Assembly (NCBI GenBank): GCA_039566865.1
Contig: CM076954.1
Coordinates: 10,750,001 to 10,814,000, forward strand
Length of the DNA: 64,000 nt
Direction: 5' to 3'
DNA from: Aurelia coerulea
Lineage: Eukaryota > Cnidaria > Scyphozoa > Semaeostomeae > Ulmaridae
This document shows, in pieces, positions 51,901-63,340 of this stretch. The notes below the pieces were generated by a model. That model worked only from the letters and a program-made list of their open reading frames with translations. It had not been told where the DNA came from and ran no database searches. The stretch's first letter is position 1, and each line of letters begins with the position of its first letter. A program made the translations under genes and the position numbers.

Positions 51901-54900
51901 TTAATCAATCGATGTTTCTTTATGCAGTAAAGCTAAAATGGGACTTAACAAAAAACTAATGTCTATAGTAATGTTTCCAAAAAGGGTTGCTGCAGCACTA
52001 ATAGAGTGCTCTTAAAGAAGTTACTGGCCGAACTAAAGTTTTAAAGAACGATGAGTGCAATACTCTTTATAATATGAATTGAAGCTACTAAGTTACGTTT
52101 ATCCAAACTTTTTGTGTTTATATTTTGTTTTGTTTTCCTATGAAAAAAAGCTAAAAGAAGACTAAAGAAAAAACTAATGGCTATCGAAATGATTCTAAGG
52201 ACGGTTTCTGCAGCACTAATATAGTGCTTTTAAAGAAGTTACTGGCAGAACTTGAGTTTTCAAGGTCGATGAGTGCAATGCTCTTTATAATATAAATTGT
52301 AGCTACAAAAGTACGTTAATCCACACTTTTTGTGTTTATATTTTGTTTTCTTTGAGAAAATAAACATTTTATTGATCGATGTTTGCTTATGCAAAAATGC
52401 TAAAATGAGACTAAAGAAAAAACTAATCTCTATAGTAATGTTTCCAAGAATGGTTGCTGCAGCATTAATATAGTGCTATAAAAGAAATTGCTTGTAGAAC
52501 TAAAGTTTTAAAGAACAATAAGTGCAATACTTTTTATAATATAAAATGTAGCTTCTAAGTTACGTTAATCCACACTTTTTCTTCCTATATTTTGTTCTCT
52601 TTGAGAAAATAAACATTTAATCAATCGATGTTTCTTTATGCAGTAAAGCTAAAATGGGACTTAACAAAAAACTAATGTCTATAGTAATGTTTCTAAGAAT
52701 GGTTACTGCAGCAATAATATAGTGCTATAAAAGAAGTTACTGGTAGAACTAAAGTTTTAAAGAACGATGAATGCAATACTTTTTATAATATAAAATGTTG
52801 CTACTTAGTTACGTTAATCTACAGAATTTATAATTACATTTTGTTTTCTTTGAGAAAGTAGTCATTTAATTAATCGATGTTTGTTTATGCAGTAAAATTA
52901 AATAAGACTAAAGAATAAATCTAATGTCTGTAGTAATGTTTCCAAGAAGGGTTGCTGCAGCACTAATAGAGTGCTCTTAAAGAAGTTACTGGCCGAACTA
53001 AAGTTTTGAAGAACGATGAGTGCAATACTCTTTATAATATGAAGTGAAGCTACTAAGTTACGTTAATCCACACTTTTTGTGTTTATATTTTGTTTTCTTT
53101 GAGAAAATAAGCATTTAATTAATCTATGTTTGTTTATGCAGTAAAGCTAAAATGGGACTTAACAAAAAACTAATGTCTATAGTAATGTTTCAAAGAAGGG
53201 TTGCTGCAGCACTAATAGAGTGCTCTTAAAGAAGTTACTGGCCGAACTAAAGTTTTAAAGAACAATAAGTGCAATACTTTTTATAATATAAAATGTAGCT
53301 TCTAAGTTACGTTAATCCACACTTTTTCTTCCTATATTTTGTTCTCTTTGAGAAAATAAACATTTAATCAATCGATGTTTCTTTATGCAGTAAAGCTAAA
53401 ATGAGACTTAACAAAAAACTAATGTCTATAGTAATGTTTCCAAAAAGGGTTGCTGCAGCACTAATAGAGTGCTCTTAAAGAAGTTACTGGCCGAACTAAA
53501 GTTTTAAAGAACGATGAGTGCAATACTCTTTATAATATGAATTGAAGCTACTAAGTTACGTTAATCCAAACTTTTTGTGTTTATATTTTGTTTTCTTTGA
53601 GAAAATAAACATTTAATTAATCGATGTTTTCCTATGAAAAAAAGCTAAAAGAAGACTAAAGAAAAAACTAATGGCTATCGAAATGATTCCAAGGACGGTT
53701 TCTGCAGCACTAATATAGAGCTTTTAAAGAAGTTACTGGCAGAACTTGAGTTTTCAAGGTCGATGAGTGCAATGCTCTTTATAATATAAATTGTTGCTAC
53801 TAAGCTACGTTAATCCACACTTTTTGTGTTGATAGTTTGTTTTCTTTGAGAAAATAAACATTTTATTGATCGATGTTTGTATATGCAAAAAAGCTAAAAC
53901 GAGACTAAAGTAAAAACTAATGTCTATAGTAATGTTTCCAAGAATGGTTGCTGCAGCATTAATATAGTGCTGTAAAAGAAATTACTTGTAGAACTAAAGC
54001 TTTAAAGAACAATAAGTGCAATACTTCTTATAATATAAAATGTAGCTACTAAGTTACGTTAATCCACACTTTTTCTTCCTATATTTTGTTCTCTTTGAGA
54101 AAATAAACATTTAATCAATCGATGTTTCTTTATGCAGTAAAGCTAAAATGGGACTTAACAAAAAACTAATGTCTATAGTAATGTTTCTAAGAATGGTTGC
54201 TGCAGCAATAATATAGTGCTATAAAAGAAGTTACTGGTAGAACTAAAGATTTAAAGAACGATGAATGTAATACTTTTTATAATATAAATTGTTGCTACTT
54301 TGTTACGTTAATCTACAGATTTTGTAATTACATTTTGTTTTCTTTGAGAAAGTAATCATTTAATTAATCGATGTTTGTTTATGCAGTAAAGCTAAAATAA
54401 GACTAAAGAAAAAAACTAATGTCTGTAGTAATGTTTCCAAGAAGGGTTGCTGCTGCACTAAAAGAGTGCTCTTAAAGAAGTTACTGGCCGAACTAAAGTT
54501 TTAAAGAACGATGATTGCAATACTCTTTATAATATGAAATGAGGCTACTAAGTTACGTTAATCCACACTTTTTGTGCTTATATTTTGTTTTCTTTGAGAA
54601 AAAAAACATTTAATTAATCGACGTTTGCTTATGCAGTAAAGCTAAAATGGGACTTAACAAAAAACTAATGTCTATAGTAATGTTTCAAAGAATGGTTGCT
54701 GCAGCACTAATATAGTGCTATAAAAGAAATAACTGGTAGAACTAAAGTTTTAAAGAACAATGAGTGCAATGCTCTTTATAACATAAATTGTAGCTACAAA
54801 AGTACGTTAATCCACAATTTTTTGTGTTTATATTTTGTTTTCTTTGAGAAAATTGCCATTTTATTAATCGATGTTTGTTTATGCAAAAAAGCTAAAACGA

Positions 54901-57454
54901 GACTAAAGAAAAAACTAATGGCTATCGAAATGATTCCAAGGACGGTTTCTGCAGCACTAATATAGTGCTTTTAAAGAAGTTACTGGCATAACTAGAGTTT
55001 TCAAGGCCGATGAGTGCAATGCTCTTTATAATATAAATTGTAGTTACAAAAGTACGTTAATCCACACTTTTTGTGTTTATATTTTGTTCTCTTTGAGAAA
55101 ATAAACATTTAATCAATCGATGTTTCTTTATGCAGTAAAGCTAAATTGGGACTTAACAAAAAGCTAATGTCTATAGTAATGTTTCCAAGAATGGTTGCTG
55201 CAGCAATAATAAAGTGCTATAAAAGAAGTTATTGGTAGAACTAAAGTTTTAAAGAACGATGAATGCAATACTTTTTATAATATAAATTGTTGCTACTTAT
55301 TTACGTTAATCTACAGATTTTGTAATTACAATTTGTTTTCTTCGAGAAATTAATCATTTAATTAATCGATGTTTGTTGATGAAGTAAAGCTAAAATGAGA
55401 CTAAAGAAAAAAACTGTAGTAATGTTTCCAAGAAGGGTTGCTGCAGTACTAATAGAGTGCTCTTAAAGAAGTTACTGGCCGAACTAAAGTTTTAAAGAAC
55501 GATGAGTGCAATACTCTTTATAATATGAATTGAAGCTACTAAGTTACGTTAATCCACACTTTTTGTGTTTATATTTTGTTTTCTTTGAGAAAATAAGCAT
55601 TTAATTAATCTATGTTTGTTTATGCAGTAAAGCTAAAATGGGACTTAACAAAAAACTAATGTCTATAGTAATGTTTCCAAGAAGGGTTGCTGCAGCACTA
55701 ATAGAGTGCTCTTAAAGAAGTTACTGGCCGAACTAAAGTTTTAAAGAACGATGAGTGCAATACTCTTTATAATATGAATTGAAGCTAATAAGTTACGTTA
55801 ATCCACACTTTTTGTGTTTATATTTTATTTTCTTTGAGAAAATTGCCATTTTATTAATCGATGTTTGTTTATGCAAAAAAGCTAAAACGAGACTAAAGAA
55901 AAAACTAATGTCTATCTTAATGTTTCCAAGAAGGGTTGCTGCAGCACTAATAGAGTGCTCTTAAAGAAGTTACTGGCAGAACTAGAGTTTTCAAGGCCGA
56001 TGAGTGCAATGCTCTTTATGATATAAATTGTTGCTACTAAGCTACGTTAATCCACACTTTTTGTGTTGATAGTTTGTTTTCTTTGAGAAAATAAACATTT
56101 TATTAATCGATGTTTGTATATGCAAAAAAACTAAAACGAGACTAAAGTAAAAACTAATGTCTATAGTAATGTTTCCAAGAATGGTTGCTGCAGCATTAAT
56201 ATAGTGCTGTAAAAGAAATTACTTGTAGAACTAAAGCTTTAAAGAACAATAAGTGCAATACTTCTTATAATATAAAATGTAGCTACTAAGTTACGTTAAT
56301 CCACACTTTTTCTTCCTATATTTTGTTCTCTTCGAATTAATAAACATTTAATCAATCGATGTTTCTTTATGCAGTAAAGCTAAAATGGGACTTAACAAAA
56401 AACTAATGTCTATAGTAATGTTTCAAAGAATGGTTGCTGCAGCACTAATATAGTGCTATAAAAGAAATAACTGGTAGAACTAAAGTTTTAAAGAACAATG
56501 AGTGCAATGCTCTTTATAACATAAATTGTAGCTACAAAAGTACGTTAATCCACACTTTTTGTGTTTATATTTTGTTTTCTTTGAGAAAATAAACATTTTA
56601 TTAATCGATGTTTTCCTATGAAAAAAAGCTAAAAGAAGACTAAAGAAAAAACTAATGGCTATCGAAATGATTCCAAGGACGGTTTCTGCAGCACTAATAT
56701 AGTGCTTTTAAAGAAGTTACTGGCATAACTAGAGTTTTCAAGGCCGATGAGTGCAATGCTCTTTATAATATAAATTGTAGTTACAAAAGTACGTTAATCC
56801 ACACTTTTTGTGTTTATATTTTGTTCTCTTTGAGAAAATAAAAAATTTAATCAATCAATGTTTCTTTATGCAGTAAAGCTAAATTGGGACTTAACAAAAA
56901 GCTAATGTCTATAGTAATGTTTCCAAGAATGGTTGCTGCAGCAATAATATAGTGCTATAAAAGAAGTTATTGGTAGAACTAAAGTTTTAAAGAACGATGA
57001 ATGCAATACTTTTTATAATATAAATTGTTGCTACTTATTTACGTTAATCTACAGATTTTGTAATTACAATTTGTTTTCTTCGAGAAATTAATCATTTAAT
57101 TAATCGATGTTTGTTGATGAAGTAAAGCTAAAATGAGACTAAAGAAAAAAACTGTAGCAATGTTTCCAAGAAGGGTTGCTGCAGCACTAATAGAGTGCTC
57201 TTAAAGAAGTTACTGGCCGAACTAAAGTTTTAAAGAACGATGAGTGCAATACTCTTTATAATATGAATTGAAGCTACTAAGTTACGTTAATCCACACTTT
57301 TTGTGTTTATATTTTGTTTTCTTTGAGAAAATAAGCATTTAATTAATCTATGTTTGTTTATGCAGTAAAGCTAAAATGAGACTAAAGAAAAAGACCAATG
57401 TCGGTAGTAATGTTTCCAAGAAGGGTTGCTGCAGCACTAATAGAGTGCTCTTAA
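45901..57454. repeat. 249-bp satellite array, last part (~46 monomers)
   Basis: Continuation of the array to its right edge. It has local multi-monomer duplications: about 996 bp (4 monomers; the GTTTCGTTAGTCC variant at 49105 and 50101) and about 2237 bp (9 monomers; CTAAAGCTTT at 53994 and 56231). A distinctive subfamily with CTTTTTCTTCCTATATTTTG replaces the CACA/TGTG dyad at 49105, 50101, about 51850, 52570, 53320, 54070 and 56310. The array ends inside a monomer at GAGTGCTCTTAA. No gene is seen; the frame at 55779-55964 is satellite. Confidence 0.95.
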
Positions 57455-57497
57455 CCCTATTTTAACCGGGTAAAAAAAAAGTGATTTTCTACCGGGG

Positions 57498-57520
57498 GGG
57501 GGGGCGTTTTTCGCCCCCCC
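57498..57520. other. G/C hairpin with T5 loop
   Basis: Perfect 9-bp stem GGGGGGGCG / CGCCCCCCC around TTTTT, inside a longer G run that begins at 57494. It lies about 45 bp outside the satellite edge. It could be a transposon end or a breakage-prone site. There is no bacterial terminator context. Confidence 0.7.
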
Positions 57521-57618
57521 TGTTTTTCTTCGCAAGTATAACAGCTATGACAATGAAACTTGCACTGTGTCATAATTGAACAAAGGAGAATCTAAAAATA
57601 GCACCAATCAATCAATAG

Positions 57619-57643
57619 TCACGTGATTGGTTGCTAGGCAACC
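57619..57643. promoter_or_regulatory. E-box / inverted CCAAT / X-box cluster
   Basis: Three abutting transcription-factor-like motifs: CACGTG (57620-57625), ATTGG, the reverse of CCAAT (57626-57630), and the perfect dyad GGTTGC-TAG-GCAACC (57629-57643), which fits the RFX X-box pattern. No open frame or TATA-like promoter follows within the next several hundred bases, so regulatory function is only a possibility. The cluster may ride within a dispersed repeat. Confidence 0.35.
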
Positions 57644-57971
57644 AAAACAATGCAAATTTTGAGAAAATCGAGCTATTTGCAGAAAAGGGCCCATTAGTAG
57701 CAAATAGCTAGATAAAATTGGCAAAAAACCATCCAAATACCTGCTTGATATAATGAATTTGTAGTTTCATGTGGTTTCATACGGATATTTGTGGTTTCTA
57801 ATCAATTAACTAATTAAATAATGAACATTTGATTCAATGCAAAATTGTTAGCTCAAAAATTATGATTTAAAACCATTAATTTCGCATATTATTGGTGAAA
57901 TCAAGTACCTTCATCGATATTTGATGTAATTCCATCAGTTTTGCATGAAAAATTACTCATTCATTAAGAAT

Positions 57972-57999
57972 ATGACGTCATAAAGATTGATGACGTCAT
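57972..57999. promoter_or_regulatory. paired CRE palindromes
   Basis: Two copies of ATGACGTCAT (57972-57981 and 57990-57999) spaced 18 bp centre to centre. Each contains the full CREB/ATF site TGACGTCA. No adjacent gene is visible. Confidence 0.35.
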
Positions 58000-58392
58000 A
58001 TAAATAATAAACTGCTGATGTCAGCAAATATGAATAAATTATATATCAAATGAAAGTACTCGTCGAGACAAATCGAATGGTATATATATTGGTGAGATTT
58101 AGTAACAAAGGAAGAAATTAGAGCCGTTTTAAAGAATTTCTTTGTGACCACTCTCCAAATATGGGCATGTGGTGGTCACGTGGTCAAACAATAGGTATTG
58201 AAATTTCTATTTTCTGATTGCCAACTAAATTTTAGGAAAAGTCAATGAGTTTCAGCATTGTAGGTGGCATCGTTTCGGAGGCTATCCCTCGATGTATCAG
58301 AGAATGAATTTCATCCAAGAATAGACTTTTATCAAAGAATGAATTTTATCTAAAGATGAATTTTATTGACTCAATTTAATTTTATATTCTAG

Positions 58393-60215
58393 TAAATTTG
58401 TCGACTGGCTGCAGAAAGTGGGTGATCTGGGTGATTCGGGTGAACCAGGTATCTTAGTACTGAAGACACACAGAGAGAGTCACTGAGAAAAAATAAATTT
58501 ATCGACTGGCTGGAGAAAGTGGGTGATCTGGGTGATTCGGGTGAACCAGGTATTTTAGTACTGAAGAGACACAGAGAGAGTCACTGAGAAAAAATAAATT
58601 TGTCGAATGGCTGGAGAAAGTGGGTGATCTGGGTGATTCGGGTGAACCAGGGATTTTAGTACTGAAGAGACAGAAAGAGAGTCACTGAGAACAATAAATT
58701 TATCGACTGGCTGGAGAAAGTGGGTGATCTGGGTGATTCGGGTGAACCAGGGATTTTAGTACTGAAGAGACACAGAGAGAGTCACTGAGGAAAAATAAAT
58801 TTGTCGACTGGCTGGAGAAAGTGGGTGATCTGGGTGATTCGGGTGAACCAGGTATTTTAGTACTGAAGAGACAGAAAGAGAGTCACTGAGAAAAAATAAA
58901 TTTATCGACTGGCTGGAGAAAGTGGGTGATCTGGGTGATTCGGGTGGACCAGGGATTTTAGTACTGAAGAGACACAGAGAGAGTCACTGAGGAAAAATAA
59001 ATTTGTCGACTGGCTGGAGAAAGTGGGTGATCTGGGTGATTCGGGTGAACCAGGTATTTTAGTACTGAAGACACACAGAGAGAGTCACTGAGAAAAAATA
59101 AATTTGTCGACTGGCTGGAGAAAGTGGGTGATCTGGGTGATTTGGGTGAACCAGGGATTTTAGTACTGAAGAGACACAGAGAGAGTCACTGAGAAAAAAT
59201 AAATTTGTCGACTGGCTGGAGAAAGTGGGTGATCTGGGTGATTCGGGTGAACCAGGTATTTTAGTACTGAAGAGACACAGAGAGAGTCACTGAGAAAAAA
59301 TAAATTTGTCTACTGGCTGCAGAAAGTGGGTGATCTGGGTGATTCGGGTGAACCAGGTATTTTAGTACTGAAGAGACACAGAGAGAGTCACTGAGAAAAA
59401 ATAAATTTGTCGACTGGCTGGAGAAAGTGGGTGATCTGGGTGATTCGGGTGAACCAGGGATTTTAGTACTGAAGAGACACAGAGAGAGTCACTGAGAAAA
59501 AATAAAATTGTCGACTGGCTGGAGAAAGTGGGTGATCTGGGTGATTCGGGTGAACCAGGTATTTTAGTACTAAAGAGACACAGAGAGAGTCACTGAGAAA
59601 AAATAAATTTGTCGACTGGCTGGAGAAAGTGGGTGATCTGGGTGATTTGGGTGAACCAGGGATTTTAGTACTGAAGAGACACAGAGAGAGTCACTGAGAA
59701 AAAATAAATTTGTCGACTGGCTGGAGAAAGTGGGTGATCTGGGTGATTCGGGTGAACCAGGTATTTTAGTACTGAAGAGACACAGAGAGAGTCACTGAGA
59801 AAAAATAAATTTGTCTAATGGCTGCAGAAAGTGGGTGATCTGGGTGATTCGGGTGAACCAGGTATTTTAGTACTGAAGACACAGGAAGAGAGTCACTGGG
59901 AAAAAATAAATTTATCGACTGGCTGGAGAAAGTGGGTGATCTGGGTGATTCGGGTGAACCAGGGATTTTAGTACTGAAGAGACACAGAGAGAGTCACTGA
60001 GAAAAAATAAAATTGTCGACTGGCTGGAGAAAGTGGGTGATCTGGGTGATTCGGGTGAACCAGGTATTTTAGTACTAAAGAGACACAGAGAGAGTCACTG
60101 AGAAAAAATAAATTTGTCGACTGGCTGGAGAAAGTGGGTGATCTGGGTGATTCGGGTGAACCAGGTATTTTAGTACTGACGAGACATAAAGAGAGTCACT
60201 GGGAAAAATAAATTT
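58393..60215. repeat. 101-bp minisatellite, 18 copies
   Basis: Units begin with TCGACTGGCTGGAG-type words at 58401, 58502, 58603, 58703, 58804, 58905, 59006 and then every 101 bp to 60117. One unit is 100 bp. Units are very homogeneous, with recurring alternatives (GGTATTTTAG or GGGATTTTAG; ACACAGAGAG or ACAGAAAGAG). Each carries the G-rich core GTGGGTGATCTGGGTGATTC. In one frame a unit encodes a short Gly-X-Y-like run, GDLGDSGEPG, followed by a stop (CACTGA). Because 101 is not a multiple of three, no long frame crosses the array. This is non-coding tandem DNA. Confidence 0.95.
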
Positions 60216-61816
60216 TCTTTTGTTGGGTGAACTTTTCTCAAAGTTCAGATTCAGGTCGAATCATGTTGACCAACCCCCCCCCCCCCCCCCCCTCCCGTCC
60301 TTCGTCTTACCCTATGTTGTAAAGTTAGAACTTGCGAATCTCGTTCTGAAAAAATTATGACATTGAAACACAGTCTCTCTACTTGCAGACGCAAACACTG
60401 TTTCAATCTTTAATCCACTAGCTTCTTATCAGAGGGTTTTCACAATGTACTCATATTATTGGAAAATTGTGTCTTTTGGTCTAATAGTTGGAAATTCTTA
60501 GCTAATAGTAGACCAGCTTATGAATTATCAAACGCTGGGCATATTGTGAAAAGTGAAATTCGCACAATAGTTTTGCTTATTCGTAAGTTAGGTCTTCAGT
60601 CAGAAAGATTTCCCAGTTAAAGTTATATTTAAATGTGTTATAAGTTCGCAGTTTACCATTACGATTAGATTTTAGACAGGCAAGGGATACTTCAGAATTC
60701 CAAAATTTCTTTAAAAGTTCTGCAGTAACTTTTTACAGACTTCCTTTTCAGAGATATTGTGTAATATGTAAGTGTAATTTATTTTGCACTGTATATATTG
60801 CCTTCATTAATGTTTCGGTGGAAACATGGTTTTCATAAATTTGACAGTGGTTTCATAAATTCATTCATTCATCCCAGTTGTCTTTTCGTCGTGTTTTCCT
60901 TTTTACTTGTTCTAGGTTGTAGCATATTGCAACGTCGGTACCGTTTCTAGATTCCCACCATCCCGGATTTGCTAGCACCATATCGCAGGTGCAAGGAGTT
61001 ATATGTAATGAATAGCATTAGTCCTTTCGTACAGCATCCTGTACGGTAGCACGTAAGGACAATACTGCTTTCCAATTTCAACTACAAGACGTACCTCCTA
61101 ATTTCATTGCCGCAATGCGCCAGATATTCGCTACCGACAGGATAATCATCCTATCATCATTTTGTTTGGGGGTATGTCGAATGACAATCTGCTGAATATT
61201 TGAGAGGTCATAAATAGGGACTGTAGAGCTGGATAGCTTAGGGAAGCTTTAGCCCCCTCCCCCAAGTCCTGTAACAAGATAGTTGTTTAGCTTTTTGACG
61301 ATTATGTTTATATGATCAAATACGGCCATTCATTTTTATCACTAAATATGAGAGGTACACCTATTTGTTTATAAGAAACTGTCCATAAGATACTCAACTC
61401 TCAGATGGTAAAAAAATAAGAAACCCCAGCACTGGGAAAATATAACTTCAGAAGCTATTTATTTTGAAAAAGGGGGTCCTTAACATGTTAACATCTTTTA
61501 CCTTATTTCACTCGTTTCCTATTTCATGCGACTGGAAAGTTAGACTCTTTTTTGTAAGAATATTGTTTATAAGAATACTCAGGCTCAGAACCATCCAATA
61601 TTTTTAAAGAATATCATCAGAATATTGTTTAGGCTCAGCTCACCATGTTCGTGTCTTATTTTTCAGCAGCTGCCTGTTTTGCCATGTTCAAAACAGAGAA
61701 TCTCATGACTGATGTATATCATTTGTTCGAAAAGCATGTTTACAACTTTATGATTGTCAAGAACATTCGTATTGCTATATTCTTTCGTTCGTCCATTTTC
61801 TCGTAATGACACAGAC
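60216..61816. other. AT-rich DNA, nothing recognised
   Basis: No long open frame, tandem array or transposon termini were recognised. It includes a 19-C tract (60274-60292) and a weak interrupted dyad around 61021-61060 (GTCCTT / AAGGAC). It could be intronic or intergenic. Confidence 0.5.
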
Positions 61817-61917
61817 ATTTCTTTCAGTGGCGGGGTGGCTATGGTTTTATTGGGGTGGCCAGATCAATTTTGGCGCCCCTCCTATGTAACATGTTTCCAT
61901 AAATACACGCGTTTCTA

Positions 61918-62100
61918 CATAAGCGTACGGGAAGAAAAAATCTAGGGGGGCTGCCCAACACAAAGTCCATTGTTTAGCATAATTTTTGCCCGACTGAGGG
62001 CACTTTTTTGCCCGATTGGGGCTCATTTTCGATAACTTTTCTAAAGTTGGGGAGCACCCGGCCCCCCCCCCCCCCCCCCCCCCCGCCTCGTACGCTTATG
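61918..62100. mobile_element. 183-bp MITE, 8-bp target duplication
   Basis: Inverted termini CATAAGCGTACG (61918-61929) and CGTACGCTTATG (62089-62100) match over 12 bp. They are flanked by perfect CGTTTCTA duplications (61910-61917 and 62101-62108). The interior includes a 23-C tract (62062-62084). The 8-bp duplication allows hAT or P superfamilies; the CAT start is closer to P-type ends. It is nested in the 61825-63021 transposon, so it is younger than its host. Confidence 0.85.
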
Positions 62101-62265
62101 CGTTTCTATAACTGTTGTAAAGGCCAATGAAAAGAAGTTTTTGCAACATAAGTTTAAAATTTAATGATTATGTTTTGACTGAAAATGAGAGCAATTAATG
62201 GTAAAAATTCGTCCCACTTCTTTTTTTCCCTGTAAAGTAAAGTCTCAAAGAAACCTAATTGAAAT

Positions 62266-62797
62266 CAGCGGCGTGGCCAGGTCGAGTCAAGCAGGAGGGT
62301 AGGAAAAGGAGAAAGTCTGGGGGCGAAGCCCCCAGGAAAATTTTTGAGGACACGCCCTCCACTTTGGCTTAGAACGCTTCTAGCAATCCAATGTTAGCGG
62401 TCCTACAATAGAATTTAAGCATTTTTTGTAACAGTTGAACAGTTGTTTATGCACATGAGCATATCTAGAAAATTTTAGAGCAAACACAAGTTTCTTAGGC
62501 TTAGAATGCTTTTCTACCTTTGTGCGAACACATTTTATCTGGTCTTAGGGCGATTCTCGCAATTCTGAATGATTCTCACAGAACAACTCTGTGGTGGCTG
62601 GTCTGGGAAAATTGTTTGAAAAGTCAATCTTTGCTTTGGCTTAGAACGACTCTCCCAGTCACTATCCACTATTTCTCCGAAAGATTCTTCTACCCTTCCC
62701 AATTACTTTCTCTTTTGTTTTTTGAAGAATCTCAAAACCATGTTTTGATATAAGTTGAGGCAAATTCCCCCCATCCCCACGTGTGGCCACACCACTG
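62266..62797. mobile_element. 532-bp hAT-like MITE
   Basis: Left end CAGCGGCGTGGCCA (from 62266) and right end TGGCCACACCACTG (to 62797) are imperfect inverted repeats of the CAGYGGYGTGGCCA type. Flanks ATTGAAAT (62258-62265) and ACTGAAAT (62798-62805) form an 8-bp target duplication with one mismatch. The interior has a GGGGGCGAAGCCCCC dyad near the left end and degenerate repeats of a CTTAGAACG-like word. No transposase is encoded. It is also nested within 61825-63021. Confidence 0.75.
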
Positions 62798-63185
62798 ACT
62801 GAAATCATAATAAAGCCTTTCTTCATTCAGATGATCTTGCAAAGACATCAAAACTTCTTTTTCACATTCAGTAACAGTTCTGTCTTAAGTGTCACGTAAG
62901 ATCAGTTTTGATGTTCCCAGCCAAATAATACAAACAGGCAACATTGGCGCCCCCTGATCTCTATTGGCGCTCCCATTCAGGGGGGCCATGGCCCCCTGGC
63001 CCCCCTGCCACCCCGCCACTGATTTCTTTATGTTTCCCTGAAACCATATCAGAACTGGAAAAATTGGAATACTTTAAGAATGTTTCAATGCTCAAAACAA
63101 AATTTCTTAAGAATGTTGAGGCTGGACAAACTTTATGTTACATTGGAAAGGCTTCAACGGCTCTGTTTTGAAACGTTCAGGGAGT

Positions 63186-63200
63186 GGGGGGGGGGGGGGG
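63186..63200. repeat. 15-G tract
   Basis: Uninterrupted G run just before the GCGAGTT repeat. Its exact length is uncertain in any assembly. Confidence 0.8.
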
Positions 63201-63226
63201 TGGATTGGTAAAGTGTTGCTATTTCC

Positions 63227-63340
63227 AGAGTTGCGAGTTACGAGTTGCGAGTTGCGAGTTGGTGCTTTCTGCGAGTTGCGAGTTGCGAGTTAATAGTGAA
63301 AAGTGCGAGTTGGTACATTTAAAATGCGAGTTGCGAGTTC
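63227..63340. repeat. GCGAGTT short tandem repeat
   Basis: Interrupted array of the 7-bp unit GCGAGTT, with variants such as ACGAGTT, in clusters separated by short spacers (GGTGCTTTCT, AATAGTGAAAA, GGTACATTTAAAAT). Confidence 0.85.

Larger units (their letters stand above)
57455..58392. other. array-edge AT-rich DNA with dyad motifs
   Basis: Non-satellite, non-coding sequence between the satellite and the 101-bp minisatellite. It has many stops in all frames and no recognisable protein. It holds the G/C hairpin, E-box/X-box cluster and CRE pair listed separately, a second CACGTG at 58177-58182, and short direct repeats of AGAATGAATTT near 58300-58370. It may be part of an interspersed repeat whose ends I cannot define. 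Confidence 0.6.
61825..63021. mobile_element. hAT-like non-autonomous transposon with nested insertions
   Basis: Terminal inverted repeats CAGTGGCGGGGTGGC (61825-61839) and GCCACCCCGCCACTG (63007-63021) are perfect over 15 bp, and TTGGCGCCCC recurs subterminally at both ends. Perfect 8-bp target duplications ATTTCTTT flank it (61817-61824 and 63022-63029). An 8-bp duplication and a CAGTGGCG-type terminus fit the hAT superfamily. Removing the two nested elements leaves roughly 470 bp with no transposase frame, so this is a MITE-like copy. Frames inside it (61754-61945, 62520-62753, 62944-63171) cross element boundaries and are not genes. Confidence 0.85.

Noticed and set aside
4795..57454. CRISPR-like array
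   Set aside because: There are no short direct repeats separated by unique spacers; the whole 249-bp unit repeats, and the context is eukaryotic.
61021..61060. Hairpin or small RNA candidate (GTCCTT...AAGGAC)
   Set aside because: The stem is short and interrupted, with no supporting RNA-gene features.
62520..63171. Two plus-strand frames of 75-77 codons (62520-62753 and 62944-63171)
   Set aside because: Both lie in or across MITE ends, run through GC-rich terminal repeats, and show no domain.
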